Below, in pieces: positions 22,364 to 33,703 of a stretch of 64,000 nucleotides of DNA; within the stretch, counting starts at the first letter, position 1; every line of letters begins with the position of its first letter. The translations under genes and the position numbers were made by a program. Source of the stretch: Melieria omissa (taxonomy: Eukaryota > Arthropoda > Insecta > Diptera > Ulidiidae); contig OZ020270.1 of the NCBI GenBank assembly GCA_963971225.1, positions 67,648,932-67,712,931 of the forward strand, read 5' to 3'. The notes beneath the pieces are model-generated. The model did no database searches. It was given only the letters and a program-made list of their open reading frames with translations, and was not told the DNA's origin.

Positions 22364-22958
22364 ATGATCTGATCTACCACTTTCCTGTTGGTCAGTGTTA
22401 GATCAATCATTTCTTGTCTTCTGCTGGTCACAAAAGTTGGTTTGTTACCAACGTTCTAATTCACCAGATCAGCCGACATAATGAATTCCAAAAGTTTAGT
22501 ACCCCTGGGATTGCATTTACTGCTACCCCAAACAATGTTCTGTGAATTCGCGTCACAGCCTTCTATGAGTCCCAAACCCCTGGATTCAGCATACTGGACA
22601 ACTTCCATTAACTCCCTCGATGGAGGAGGAAGTATAGAGTCATACGGCAGGTGGGCCGTTACTATTACAGTTTCGACGCTGTTCGCACCAACCCAGTACT
22701 TTATTTTAACCGCAACGACATCTTGAGGACAAAATTGTCTAAGCATCGTGCATTCGATCGACCGCGGCATGATGATACATGCTCGCGGTGTATCACTCCC
22801 TTCGTTTTGAAGGATTTGTCCCCACGTAATGGCACCCGGACCACACCCATGGCTCTTGGATTATTATTTGACGACATGTTTGCAGTTTCGCATGCTTGCT
22901 GCATAGTAGAGCAGTAGACGATTTGCTATGCTGCAAGTTGATCTGCGTGATAATAATT
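22364..22958 (-). pseudogene. LOA-like ORF2: endonuclease domain
   Basis: The best piece (22456-22770) has IVTAHLPYDS, CDANSQNIVWGSSKCNPRG and an LLEFIMSADLV end, typical of the APE endonuclease core with the catalytic Asp in GCDANS. The N-terminal piece (22701-22904: NPRAMGVVRVPLRG) is in another frame. The C-terminal part near 22364-22455 is degraded. Confidence 0.75.
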
Positions 22959-24060
22959 TCAGTCATGTAAATTATCCTCCTCCTTGTCCTGTAGGCGGAA
23001 GTGCACCCGCCCCAGGTGTAGGTGGGGACGGTACCCGTACTTCGACTTCAGGACCTTCAACGAGTCTAAGTCAATACCCACCACCAGGTGTGCACCGACT
23101 TCTTTGTTGACAGCCGATACATTCCTGGTTAGCGAGTATATTCGCCATAGACTCGTGTCCAGACCTGCGTTCTGGGCACGGATACGTGCAAGGATTTCAC
23201 CTGGTTTCCGGAGAATACCCGGTATCCAGGCTGAAGCCCTCACCAACCTCATGCTATTTCTGTCCGTGAGCACGAACTTACTCTTTTCACAGGCTGGCAT
23301 CTTCGCTACGACTTTTTTCCAGCCATTCTCGAGAGCCCGCGTTGGAGCATTGCACCTTAATGATGCCGTTTTCAACGCGCTTTCCTTCAAACATCGGTGT
23401 TTCTTTCGAATCACCAATTGCCTTCCAAAGGTAGGAGTCGAAAAAGTCTTGCTGTCCTTTGGACAACACACCATTTCCTTTGTCGGTATGTATTTCAACC
23501 ATCATCGCTTTGCCAGCCGCTTCCGCGAAAGTGGCACCAGAGGTGGATGGCTGAGTGTCATCCGACATTTTCCGGGATCCTGCAGCCGTCTCCATTTCAC
23601 TAGACGGCTGACCTGTAGACTCCTGTGTCGAGCGTGCCGGTACGTCCGATTCCGGTCCAAGGACCTTCCTTCTCTTTGCCTTGCTACTCTTCACATCCGA
23701 GTACTCAGACCCCAGAGCGGCCTCAGAAGAGTGTGCCATAGCAGACGAATCATCGCCCGTTCTGTCACGCTCTCCTGTGGCCATCACAGGTGTTGAGGTT
23801 GGCAAAACTTGAGTACCTACTTGCCACTTGCCGCTTCTTGTTCTGCCTCCTCCTTTTGCGTTGTCTGGCAGACAGCTCTTCACCTGCCTTCGAACCCTCG
23901 ATGCCAGCAACCTCCTTACCGGCACTCTCCTGGTTCGCACCAGGTTTGACCGTTTTCGGAGATACGCATGGTACCCGAATTCGACTCGTTGAAGTAGGTG
24001 GGCTATCTAACATCTCCACATCTCCATCAACCTTGATGGCTGACTTTGATGCTTGTGCTG
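22959..24060 (-). pseudogene. LOA-like ORF1, frameshifted
   Basis: Three overlapping frames (23765-24060, 23287-23940, 22959-23498) together form an ORF1. It has a basic N-terminal part with RQRKRRRQNKKRQ, a Ser/Glu-rich middle, and a C-terminal half with ARIRAQNAGLDTSLWRIYS. The C-terminal pattern is shared with the ORF1 at 62086-63408 and looks like the DUF4780-type domain of insect LINE ORF1 proteins. There are at least two frameshifts. No zinc knuckle was seen. Confidence 0.65.
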
Positions 24061-24061
24061 A

Positions 24062-24809
24062 ATAAATAAATGCATGTCCTACGTTTTATGGAGGTGGCGC
24101 TATTTATTTGATCAAGAAAACGATGGATCGATGTGTATGTGTACGAATCTTGCAGGAAATCGTGCTACCGTATGTCCGTGAAAAAACGCCAATGCTTTGG
24201 GTCTTCCAACAGGATCATAACCTAAAGCATACAAGAAAGGTCGCACGAAAGGGGCTTCGCAAGAGCAGGATTAGGGTTATGGAATGGCTCGCACAATCAC
24301 CAGACTTCAATATAATTAAAAATTTGTGGTGTGACGTGAAGAGAGCAGTTGCTCACAATAATCTTTTAAATAATAATCAACTTTGAGAAGCAGTAGACCA
24401 CGCCCCTAGAGAAAGATATGAAAATTTGGTTATTTCAATGCATCGGCTCTGTGCTGCAGTAATAGCCAAACAACAGTCACGCAACTAAATATTAATTTGA
24501 AGAAACATTACGTTATTACTATTTAACCACAAAATCTTTTAAAATGAAACACAATTTTTGCTTCATTTTTATGAAAGTAAAGTGAACTACTATTTTTTTG
24601 ACCGTCCATATGTTGGAGCTTTTGGCGCATTTAATTTAAATCAAACCAAACTGAGTTTAATTCTTAAGTTTTCTTTTATGATTGCATTGCTAACACATAT
24701 AACTTATTTAAAAAAATACAAAGTAAATATTTGTAAAGAAAAGCAGATTATTTTTTCTTAATTTTCTTTTCGTTGTATGCGTACTACTATTTTTTTGACC
24801 GCAGCTGTA
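24062..24809 (+). pseudogene. Tc1-like transposase remnant
   Basis: A short frame (24108-24386) holds the C-terminal catalytic part of a Tc1 transposase: VFQQDHNLKHT and WLAQSPDFNIIKNLW. The catalytic Glu expected in the PIENLW motif is Lys here, so it is dead. The right terminus TTTTTTTGACCGCAGCTG followed by TA ends at 24809; a similar inner block (TACTATTTTTTTGACCG) occurs at about 24588. No left terminus was found. The N-terminal DNA-binding part is missing. Confidence 0.75.
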
Positions 24810-25853
24810 CATATGATGCACTTTTGTGTGGCAATTTTTTCATACTGGTAATAATGGAGTCAGAATTGAAAAGAAAAACTTTAAAAAATGTTTTCAATGG
24901 TATTTTTTCAGTCCACTTTCGTAAAAAATTCTCCCTGCAACACCAGAAATTGTTATTCCGTGATTCTTGAGCTTCTTCCGACAGTTGGCCGATTGGTAAT
25001 GAAGCATGTGATATTATTTGTGGAACATTTTTGGCAAATTTTACCAGGAATAGCATTTAAAAAATTATTTTACAGTTTTTAATCCATAGCTGCGAAATTT
25101 TTCTATTTCGATTTGATGTTCACTAGAAACAACCATCAAATGGTGTGAATGTTTTTATTCAAGACTACATCGATTTCTATTATTGATGCATTTTGAAAAA
25201 ACAATAAAAACAATAATAAAACCTTTGGTTTGTTTGTTTTCATCTAAAAAATTAATAATTTAAAAAAAATCGTTTTTGCACATGTCTATTTGATCTCATA
25301 CGTGGCCCATTTGGGCCATGAGTTCGCACACAAAAATCGAAATGCAGGAAAAGTGTGGAACATTCGCGCAACTTTTTTTTTCATAAAATGTTACTGAAAT
25401 ATCTAAGCTATACGCTAATGAAAACAGTTTTGCTCGATCTCACAAGACTCACAACTATATGTCTATGAAAAGGTCCAAAATTGGACAATTATTAAGCTTT
25501 TAAACAAAAAATCAAATAAAATACTTATAAACATTTTTTAACAAAACAAAAAACACACTGCATTACAGAAATACCTGAAGATGAAGGTTACGTAATTAAG
25601 TTTTAAATACTTTTTGAAATCACAAAAAGAGATCGTTTCGAAGTAAAGGAAAAAACGCGTTTATCGCTGTTCACACAAAAACTGAAAATAAATGTCAACT
25701 TTCAGAATGCTTTGCGGAAAAACAGTAAACTATTTTACAACAAGTTTCTCACATAGTGATGCAAAATTGTATCCTCTTTAGCCCGGTACCAAAAACATTT
25801 GTGTATCTTTATTTTTCGTTTTTGAATTAATCGGCACTTTACTTATATTTTGT
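24810..25853. other. AT-rich non-coding stretch
   Basis: I see no coding motifs, terminal repeats or tandem arrays. All frames are short. Confidence 0.5.
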
Positions 25854-25854
25854 T

Positions 25855-26777
25855 ACCGAAAAGTTTCCGGAAATTTTAAATAAAACGCAAAATTTTTAAT
25901 CTTCATCAATATTTATTTTATCTCCTTCAAAATATGCTCCATTAGAAGCGATACACATATGCCAACGTTTCTTCCAATCATCAAAACATTTTTTATAGGC
26001 GCTTTCCGGTATGGCTTTGAGTTCTCTCTGCGAATTCTGTTTTACGTCTTCTATGGATTCAAAACGCGTTCCTCTGAGTGGTAATTTGAGTTTGGGAAAC
26101 AGGAAAAAGTCACACGGTGCAAGATCAGGTGAATACGGTGGCTGTTCGATGGTATTTATTGAATGTTTGGCCTTAAAATCGTTGATAATGTTGGCTCGGG
26201 GCGAGGGAGCATTATCGTCATGAAAAATCCATGAATTATCCTTCCACAATTGAGGCCGTTTACGGCGGGTATTTTCACGCAAACGTCTTAAAACAGTCAA
26301 ATAATAGTCTTTACCGACTGTTTGTCCTTCAGGGACGAATTCATGATGCACCACACCACGAATATCGAAGAAAACAATCAGCATTACCTTGATTTTCGAG
26401 CGACTTTGGCGTGGTTTTTTCGGTTTCGGCTCGTCTTTTCCTCTCCATTCCGATTATTGTTGGCTTGTTTGCATGTCGTACTCGGAGACCCATGTCTTGT
26501 CATCAGTTATGATGCGTTCCATGAAAGTTGCACAAGATCAAGCACGTCCAAAGAGACCTGTTCACGGTACTCATTTTGAAGAAAATTCTCAACAAAATCG
26601 CAACGCACTACTGAGGTGAACTGGTTTCAACAGCTGCCGTAAACAAACTGTCTGACAGATCGCGCTCATTTTTGGCGTAGTAATTAAGGACAGTGCTACC
26701 AACCAAAAAAAACTTAAAATATTGAAAAATATACAGCGCGCGAATTTTAAATGAGAATTTCCGGAAATTTTTCGGTC
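25855..26777 (-). mobile_element. Internally deleted mariner element
   Basis: Inverted ends CCGAAAAGTTTCCGGAAATTT (about 25856) and AAATTTCCGGAAATTTTTCGG-type (about 26755-26775). TA is present on the left; the right flank reads CA, so the duplication is not preserved. It contains only the catalytic half of a mariner transposase and is otherwise non-coding. Confidence 0.75.
25896..26384 (-). pseudogene. Mariner transposase, catalytic half
   Basis: The frame holds VFFDIRGVVHHEFVPEG, IFHDDNAPSPRANII (second catalytic Asp) and PPYSPDLAPCDFFLFPK (third Asp of DD34D), and ends WHMCIASNGAYFEG. The N-terminal helix-turn-helix region and the first Asp are not intact: 26385-26640 contains scrambled remnants. 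It is related to but clearly different from the mariner at 43096-46155. Confidence 0.85.
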
Positions 26778-26807
26778 ACAATGTATATTACCCCACTTTG
26801 CGACGCT

Positions 26808-27563
26808 GTGGAATATTATGTATGTTACAATGGGATATTTAATCTCCCTCTATCAAGCGGGGTCCAAATTATAGGGTTCGCCGACGATGTAGCACTCACT
26901 GTAGTTGCCAAACATATTGCGCAGGTGGAGCAGAGAGGAAATGAGGCCATAAGGACCATCGAACAGTGGCTTGGCAGCGTTGGGCTATCTCAGGTGCAGG
27001 GAAAAACCGAGGCGGTGCTCATCAGCAGCCGGAAAAAACCAGAAACGGCTTCGTTTTGCGTTGGCCGTTGCAGCATAGTGGCCAGCAGGAGCATCAGGTA
27101 CCTCGGGGTCATTATAGACGACTGGCTAAGCTTCAAACAGCACGCAGAGATCACAGCAAAGAAGGCAGTGAAAACAAACAGTGACCTCTCGAGGATGCTG
27201 CCCAACATTGCCGGCCCGAGGAGTAGCCGACGGAAGCTGCTGGCAACGGTGGTTAGCTCAATTCTGCTCTATGCAGCGCCAGTCTGGTCAGCGTCGTTGC
27301 GAACGAAGGCAAACTGCAGGCTATATGAAGGGGTGTATAGGCTCGCAGCTTTAAGAGTGATAAGCGCCTTCAAGACCACTTCAGACGAAGCTGCGCTCCT
27401 GCTGGCGGGAATGACTCCGATCGGCATCACGGTGGACGAGTGCAGCCGAATTCACTTCAGGAAGACGAAAGGCGAACGCGGTGAGAGGGTGAATATGGAG
27501 GAGAAGGAAGAGTCGTTAAGGCGATGGCAGCAACGCTGGGATTCCTCCCCCAAGGGCAGATGA
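26808..27563 (+). pseudogene. R1-like ORF2: reverse transcriptase, C-terminal half
   Basis: Starts just before the catalytic box: GVQIIGFADDVALTVV, then GLSQVQGKTEAVLISSRKK, RSIRYLGVIIDDWLSF, LLYAAPVWSASL. A 2-base disturbance near 26830 shifts the first codons. It ends with a TGA stop at 27561 in RWDSSPKGR, where the related fragment at 11312 has a Trp codon. Confidence 0.82.
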
Positions 27564-27953
27564 ACCCACACGCTAATACCAGATGTGAAAAGATGGGTGA
27601 ACCGAAAGCATGGCGAGCTCAACTACCACTTGACGCAGGTTCTGACGGGCCATGGAGCATTCAGGAGCTACCTGCACCGCTTCGCGCATGAGAGCTCACC
27701 ACTATGCCCGCGCTGCAGTGTCGCAGAAGACGCGAAACATGTCATGTTCGACTGTCCAAGGTTTGAGGCAGCTAGAAACCACATTACGGCAGTCACAGGG
27801 GTGAGGCCAACTCCACACAACCTGACTGAGCTGATGCTGGACTCCGAGGATGCCTGGAAAGCGGTGTGTCAAAGCGCGGCGGGCATCCACAAGGCGCTGA
27901 GAAGAGAGGAAGAGAGCAGGCGCGCTGACCGGCAATCGGGCCAAACCAGCTGA
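27564..27953 (+). pseudogene. R1-like ORF2: C-terminal domain
   Basis: Continues the same protein after the stop at 27561: LIPDVKRWVNRKHGELNYHL, GHGAFRSYLHRFAH and the CCHC-like CPRCSVAEDAKHVMFDC. It ends at 27951-27953 (TGA). Same architecture as 11312-11821, so two R1-type copies sit in the window. The 3' UTR to 28253 is GC-richer than its surroundings. Confidence 0.82.
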
Positions 27954-28270
27954 CGTGGACGGACGCTAATACTACACGGACACACGAAGGAGACGTAATT
28001 CCAAGGAGGGGTGGCTGACAAACCGTATAGGGAGGGACCTATTTACGACTAACGGTGGGGGAGCCTAGTAAGTGCAAATAGTGACTAACTGCACTGACAG
28101 CAAAACGATACTGCGAGCCGAGCGCTCAAACCGCCCTCTGACGTAATACTTAACGGTAGTGTCCGGAGGGGATTCCGGTCTGGGACAAGAGGAGGTTGAG
28201 TGTGTTAAAGTCTCACACTGACGGGGTTAGGCTTTCGATGCTTCCTCCTCGTTAAAATTAAAAAAAAAAA

Positions 28271-29147
28271 CCGGATGAGGAGTTTGCGTTGAGTTCAGGA
28301 AACCCAACAAGAAGTGGTTCGGGGTGAGGGGCTCATCATCTTCATGCGCCAAGGGCAAACCCGTGAACGGGCGCGAGTTAATAATGTTCTCCGCCTCTAC
28401 CAATACACTCATCAGCGTGTCTACCTTTGGTACGGCGTCTCATAGTGTTCTAACCAGCAAACGTTTGATGACTCTTATCAACCGCTCCCAGCAACCACCA
28501 GAGCTGGGATTGGCTGGGCAGTTAAAGATCCACTCAATACGACGACTGGCTGCTTCGACGTGGATGCGTTCGGTGTCTAATTATTTTCGGCGTCATTCAG
28601 TTCTTTTTGGGCGCCTAAAAAATTGGTGCCGTTATCGCTTCTTATCCTCACCGGCATTCGTTTTCGGTTGATAAAGTTCCTCAGACACAGCATAAAGGCA
28701 TCCGTTGACAAACTCTCGGCTAACTCGAGGTGGGCGGCTCTCGTGGTCATGCAGGTGAATATGACACCCCACCTTTTTTCTCTGCGACGTCCAATGGCAA
28801 CGTTGATCGGCCCAAACAGATCCACCCCCGTGTATGTAAACGGGCGTACAGATGGCGTAACACGGTCAGCTTGCAACTGACCCATAATCGGCGGTGCTGG
28901 ATTGGCCCTGTCCAGTTGGCATCTCATACACTTCCCCTGCACCGTGTTGTAAACTGTCTGGAGGCGTGGGATCCAAAAACGCTGGCGAACCACATTTATG
29001 CTGACTGCAACGTTCTGGTGATGGTTTCGTTCATGGTAGTGTTGCATTATGAACTCGGGGTGCTTTTGCGGCATCAACATCGGTCGGCGGGATTCAAACG
29101 GCAAACAGGCCGCTTCGTCAATACGACCACTCAGGCGCATATTACCT
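28271..29147 (-). pseudogene. BEL/Pao integrase
   Basis: The frame (minus strand) begins with MRLSGRIDEAACLPFESRR and a zinc-binding pattern HYHERNHH followed by CMRC. The DDE core is visible: YTGVDLFGP, RSDNGTNFLGAQ and a Glu in CWERL (about 28490). The C-terminal part reads NSRPFTGLPLAHEDDE and LTPNHFLLG. A stop or frameshift lies at about 28577, and a stop at about 28440. Cut at 28271 by the poly(A) of the R1-like LINE. Confidence 0.85.
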
Positions 29148-29185
29148 CCCAGCGGGAAAGTTGGGAATGCATGAAGTTTTTCATG

Positions 29186-30315
29186 CACGAATTCGTATCC
29201 CGGACTTTTTCCAGTCCCGAAAATCCCGGGATTCAAATTCTTTTATCCCGGGATTTTCGGGATTGCAAAAGATGCTTCAAAGTTCAAATGAAATAAATTT
29301 TAAGTCACAAAAACCCAATTCCTTATTTGAGGGAGAAGGGAGGGGATAGAGTGCGTCTTTTGCAAAAGGCTTATGATTATTTACTAAGCATTTAACCAAC
29401 AAGTGTTGAATCTGAAGGATGTTTCTCTTCAGCAGGGTTCATTTGAAATAAATTTCGCTCTAGATAAGAGAACAAAACACTTAATGCCTTTGCATTTTTA
29501 AGATCTCAGTTTTTAGTTAATCAAAACGCTTAACTTTTTTATCGAAATAATCGAAGTAAAACTAAAAGCACAAACAAATTAACTATTTTATTTTTTTTAT
29601 CAAATATGCATATATATGCACTTTATGATACATCGGTTGCAAAGTAATAAGTTATGTTTAAGTGTCATTTTTGGATAAAACAAAATGCTATGAAACTGAA
29701 GTTAAATGTCAAATGAAAAACTTTTAAGTTAACTCTTCAATTTCCAGTGTCACCTGTAGGTGACAGATGCTTAATATTTGTTTTCCTACCACATAGGTTT
29801 ATATTTTAAAATTCTAACACTTGTATAGCAAAGTCAATTAGTAGTACTTGTTTATTTAATTTTCCTACCAACACTAGCGATACGTCATTTGTAAAATTTA
29901 TTCATTTGTTTCACGCGTAATTAAAGCAGTGCGAGTTTGTGTGGTTTCTTTCAATATAAAAATGAGGGTAGTTTAAACATTTTTTATGTATTTTTTTGTC
30001 TTATCCAAACGTATCTAAGCTCCTTTATTTAAAAAGAAAATTTTCTTTTTCACTATTTTGGACATGGGAATTGAAGGGTTAAACAAAATGTGATTAAATT
30101 CAAGATAAAAAATCTTGAAACTACCCAAATGTGATTAAAATGTGTCCATTTTTATGATAAATATATTATAAACAAGTATTTATGCAATTCGGGAAAATTG
30201 TTTTATTAAAAAATTTGTTATATGAATCCCGGGATTAAATCCCGGGATCCCGGGATTTGACTTTTCAATCCCGAAAATCTCGGGATCGCAAAATGGCAAA
30301 AAATTGCGATCCCTA
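29186..30315 (-). mobile_element. hAT-like element copy A (GGGATCCC-rich ends), one end lost
   Basis: The right end TTGCGATCCCTA (30304-30315) mirrors the left end TAGGGATCGCAA of the intact copy at 54940-56302. The left side matches that copy's other end (TCCCGGACTTTTTCCAG) but stops at about 29186, short of the terminus. The interior contains a TTAA MITE (29733-30078). Both copies carry arrays of CCCGGGATTTTCGGGATT-like sequence at both ends and no transposase. Confidence 0.7.
29733..30078 (+). mobile_element. TTAA-flanked MITE, copy 2 (piggyBac-like)
   Basis: TTAA at 29729-29732 and 30079-30082. Ends are CTCTTCAATTTCCA and mirror GGGAATTGAAGGG. The palindrome GTCACCTGTAGGTGAC is at 29749-29764. 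Same family as 20943-21287, opposite orientation. Confidence 0.87.
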
Positions 30316-30349
30316 ATTACCACGTAAGCAAAGGGTGTAATGCATAGCT

Positions 30350-30436
30350 TTCGTTTTTTCTAGTTGTGCTTTGCTTCTTTGCTTCATTGTTTCTAGTTGT
30401 GCTTTGCTTCATTGTTTCTAGTTGTGCTTTGTTGCG
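30350..30436. repeat. Short tandem repeat TTTCTAGTTGTGCTTTGCTTC
   Basis: Three copies of a TTTCTAGTTGTGCTTTG unit in a row, spaced about 26-36 bases. Non-coding. Confidence 0.75.
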
Positions 30437-30747
30437 AGATCGCGTCTTTCGGAGAAATTAGAAATTTTGAGGGAATGGCAGAATTTGAAAAAAATTCACG
30501 GAAAACACAATTTTTGTCGATTTTTCTTTGAATAAAAACTGTACCTTTAAAAAAGGTCGCTTTTACTGATCGTCGGAGAAAATATGTCAGTCGCGGTTGT
30601 AATTTCAGTGACAAAGGCGTGCATTTTGTGAAATTTAGATAAGCTAAACTTTGGTGAGTATAATTTTTTTTTGTGATGTACTCTAAACGGCACTGGAGGC
30701 GCCTAATAAAAAAAGAAGTTGATAGGGCAAAGGCAATTTCCAATTAT

Positions 30748-31440
30748 TCATTTCAGTAAGCTGAAAGTGAAAATCCACAAACATGTTCCTGAGCTGAAGC
30801 TTTGCGCAAGGAACTAAGTGTATTAAACGGTAAGCCATTTTAAATTATTTTGTTGGATAATATATTAAATTTTAACCCATATTTTCTATTTACAGGTCGT
30901 GTTGATGAGTGCAAAAGTCTCATAAACAAAGTGCTTGAATCTCAAGCAAAAACAAACATACTACTCGAAAAATTAATGGTGCAAAAAAGTAAGAATTTTA
31001 AATTTCCTATAAAAACTGAGGAGGCTTTAATCCAAGCGGAAAGCGAGATTGGCGAAAACCGCGAAAATTATGTAAATATAATTTTATTTATTCATTCATT
31101 GATTTATTTATTTATTTTTTTTTTCTTAACTCTAAAATTTTTTACATTTTTTCTTTACAGCTGCCAGCGCTTTGCGAAATTTTGAAAAGGAGGGGCTTAC
31201 AGAAAGCCATTACGAACATCATAAGTATAGAAGTTCTTCTTAATATAGTTATGACGGGTTAAAAGGAATGAAACCCTTTAAAAGTTGTACAAATTCAAAT
31301 GCAGCATTTTTTGGTAAGTTATTAACAATAATTCCTAATCCTTATTTCTTTTGTTTTTTCAGAATGCCTAATGAAAGAATGCTAGAATGAAAAAGTGTAT
31401 GCAGCGGAAGTACGGCACGCTTTTAACCGGCCGTTTTTTT
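30748..31440 (+). pseudogene. Intron-containing DUF4806-like pseudogene within element X
   Basis: An exon-intron pattern is visible. Exon 1 ends at 30829 (donor GTAAGC). Exon 2 is 30896-31071 (acceptor TTTACAG, donor GTAAAT). Exon 3 is 31161-31313 (acceptor CTTTACAG, donor GTAAGT). Exon 4 starts at 31363 (acceptor TTTTTCAG). Exon phases join. Exon 2 has a coiled-coil-like part and then KFPIKTEEALIQAESEIGENR; exon 3 has LPALCEILKRRGLQKAITN. This order resembles the DUF4806 domain of uncharacterised insect proteins (recognition by eye). Frameshifts near 30800, 31232 and 31383 break it. It may be cargo of element X or a captured gene. Introns of 66, 89 and 49 bases are typical fly sizes. Confidence 0.55.
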
Positions 31441-31457
31441 AAAAACAAATGTATTAA

Positions 31458-32205
31458 GGGGGTCTTCTGCTTACGCGAATTGAAAAAATCGATTTTTTGA
31501 ATATAGAGGATATAAGGAATACGTCTTATAAACGGTTTCGTGAAAAACACATTCCTTCTTGGGTTTTCGAAGCCGGAAACATAGCCGCCTCCAGCCGTTT
31601 CGAGCATTTCCGCGTAGCGCGGCCGCTCCGTCCGCATTTTCCCGAAAATCACCTTTTTTATACTTTGTGGTATGACTTCTACAAGTAATTTTCATCGGAT
31701 TTGACTAATGTTTTTTTTTCACTTCTTTATAAAACACTTCTCTATGCTTCTCCGAGTACGATTTTTGAAATTTTGTTTTGTTCAATTTTTATGACCCTCA
31801 ACAGGTCAAAAAACGTGGTTGAAAATACAACTTTTCACAAAAAACCGTATAATTTGAAAAATTTTTAAAATAAAAAAAATCGTACTCGGAGAAGCACAGC
31901 CAACGTAAAACTGAAAATAAATTTATTTTACTTTTCACATTTCAGACAACTGTGGGAGTGGATGTCATACCACAAAGTTGACTCGGACACTTTCGTCAGT
32001 ACTAGTTTGACCACTTCTCAAAGGCACAGGATTCACCACACACATAAGGCATTTGTCATTTTTCAAGTTTAAACATGTACAAAAATAATACAAACAAAAC
32101 AAAAAAAAATTATCTTGTATAGTTTGTAAGGAAACTAATTAATTAATTAATTGATTAATTTCCAAAAATAGACTAAAATTCCGGGCGCGTAAGCAGAAGA
32201 CCCCC
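31458..32205. mobile_element. TTAA-flanked MITE, TIR GGGGGTCTTCTGCTTACGCG
   Basis: TTAA at 31454-31457 and 32206-32209. Perfect 20-base inverted ends. 748 bp with no transposase. Piggybac- or Kolobok-type by target. It contains a repeated GTACGATTTTT...CTCCGAGTACG mirror motif (about 31755 and 31885). Confidence 0.85.
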
Positions 32206-32363
32206 TTAACAAAAAATAATAAATGTGTAAATAAGGAGTGCGTCGTTAAAAATTGTGACATCGAAAAATGACAACATCTCAGTAACCACTAGTCCAATTT
32301 ATGAAAAGTTTGGTTTTATTTAACATGTCTTTCATGTAGATTTTAGTATTTATTTGAAGAAAA

Positions 32364-32737
32364 TTATAATAAATTTTGAAGGGTAAAGTTTCTAACTTTT
32401 ACTGGAATACCCTTCATGAGGGCTTTCATTGTTTCTTCGTTAATTTTCCGGGTAGCAGCGCACCACTTACGTCGGAAATCGGTGACGTCCTTGGACACTT
32501 GCTTTGTTGTCTTTAATGTTTTCTTAACCAGCGCCCAATATCTTTCGATAGGCCGTAGCTCGGGACAGTTAGGTGGATTAGCTTCCCGCGGAACAAAAAC
32601 CACATTATTGTTTTGGTACCATTGAAGAGCAGCTCTGCTATAGTGACACGATGCCAAATCCGGCCAGAAAAAACTAGGAACTTCATGTTGCTTTAGGAAG
32701 GGCAGAAGTCTTTTTTGCAAACACTCTTTTATGTATA
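32364..32737 (-). pseudogene. DD37E transposase, C-terminal catalytic part
   Basis: After the errantivirus the frame reads YIKECLQKRLLPFL, FFWPDLASCHYS (second catalytic Asp) and NCPELRPIERYW (catalytic Glu). Counting from the Asp of WPDLAS to the Glu of PIERYW gives 37 intervening residues, hence the DD37E group known from mosquitoes and other insects. The stop is at 32364. The transposase cuts and joins at TA sites. Confidence 0.85.
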
Positions 32738-33112
32738 AGTTAGCGAAAATTCTGCTGACGCCGAAAATTTGCCGCCGCTGTAGCGTTTAGGTCAACAAAC
32801 TCACAATGTTGACAAATAATGCTGACAGCGCGCCTCAAGGCGTTCACTTCGCGACGATCTGCTGCGTTCAACGTCCGCAGCAGAAACGCTGATAATGCGT
32901 TTGCGAATATCGATTTCGCAACGCATGTTCAGCTTTAATTTTAAGCAAGTATTCATTCCTATTTTGCATTCAATAAAGACGGTTGTGCCGTTCAGAAGTT
33001 AACTCTAAAGTGTTTGCTTAACTTGGAAGCAGCGCGTAAGTCGGCCTAAAGAAGCCCGCCTCGCTCAACTTGGAATAAGAGCATAAGTCGGCCTGAAGAA
33101 GCCCGCCGAACT
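32738..33112 (+). repeat. Errantivirus 5' LTR
   Basis: It begins AGTTAGCG and ends GAACT (AGT...ACT type). The AATAAAG poly(A) signal lies at about 32970. The end of the LTR holds two imperfect 41-base repeats (CATAAGTCGGCCTAAAGAAG / CTGAAGAAG). The upstream flank TATA is the likely target site. Confidence 0.85.
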
Positions 33113-33118
33113 CTTATC

Positions 33119-33132
33119 TGGCGCCCAACGTG
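33119..33132 (+). promoter_or_regulatory. tRNA-Lys-type primer binding site
   Basis: TGGCGCCCAACGTG lies six bases after the LTR end. TGGCGCC is the usual complement of a tRNA-Lys 3' end used by gypsy-type elements. Confidence 0.75.
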
Positions 33133-33330
33133 TTTCTCCACGCACTGCACTACTTCACCTCTGGACCCCGGGACACCGTTAGCATCGTTGGATCGTAGCG
33201 GGCTGGAACAACGTGTGGACAGTGACTCCCCAGTAGCGGATTTTCAACAAAAAGGAACCAGTTGCTCCCACCGACCCAGCATGTTCCCGACAGTTGCGGT
33301 ATTGTAAGTTCGCAGAACATTTAGTTTAAG

Positions 33331-33551
33331 TTAATAGCAATTAGTAAGATAAAACAGAACCCATTAAATAAATAAGTGAAAATATTGTGAGAAAATTATA
33401 TCGGAAGAAAAAAAAATCTTTCAACCATAAATTTAATCAAGTTAATAGCAATTAGTAAAATAAAAGAGAACCATTAAAGTAATAAGTGAAAATATTGTGA
33501 GAAAATTATATCGGAAGAAAAAAAGGGAAAATCTTTCAACCATAAATTTTG
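33331..33551 (+). repeat. Tandem duplication in the errantivirus 5' leader
   Basis: TTAATAGCAATTAGTAA occurs at 33331 and 33442; about 111 bases (to CAACCATAAATTT) are repeated once. It is untranslated leader between the primer site and gag. Confidence 0.85.
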
Positions 33552-33703
33552 TTTCGTAAGAGTGAAATTAGGATTAACGAAAAAAAAACCACATAACTAA
33601 AGGCTCGTACAGCCAATAAAGAAATAATAAAAAAAAATTATAACAAATTTCAACACTGCGATTCTGAACACCAGACCCTCCAGTGGATAAGAAAAATAAC
33701 AAA

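Larger units (their letters stand above)
18401..24060 (-). mobile_element. LOA-clade-like LINE, long but degenerate
   Basis: Minus-strand LINE with ORF1 (22959-24060), endonuclease (about 22364-22958), linker (21292-22360), reverse transcriptase (19584-20890) and RNase H plus C-terminus (18711-19553). The 3' end is a TGGA/TCCA tetranucleotide tract at 18401-18417, the kind of tail used by LOA-type elements. Two younger insertions interrupt it: a TTAA MITE (20943-21287) and a solo LTR (21502-21905). The 5' end is missing: ORF1 is open to about 24060, where a Tc1 remnant begins. Confidence 0.8.
26808..28270 (+). mobile_element. R1-clade-like LINE, 5'-truncated, with poly(A)
   Basis: The LINE begins within the reverse transcriptase and continues through the C-terminal domain, a 3' UTR of about 300 bp and an A-rich tail (28254-28270). 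It inserted into the BEL/Pao integrase region, whose sequence starts at 28271. Confidence 0.8.

Noticed and set aside
22984..23796. 270-codon plus-strand frame
   Set aside because: Antisense to the LOA-like ORF1; Arg/Ser-rich composition is a mirror effect.
33331..33551. Tandem repeat considered as a CRISPR-like array
   Set aside because: Only two long copies without spacers, in a retrotransposon leader of a eukaryotic genome.
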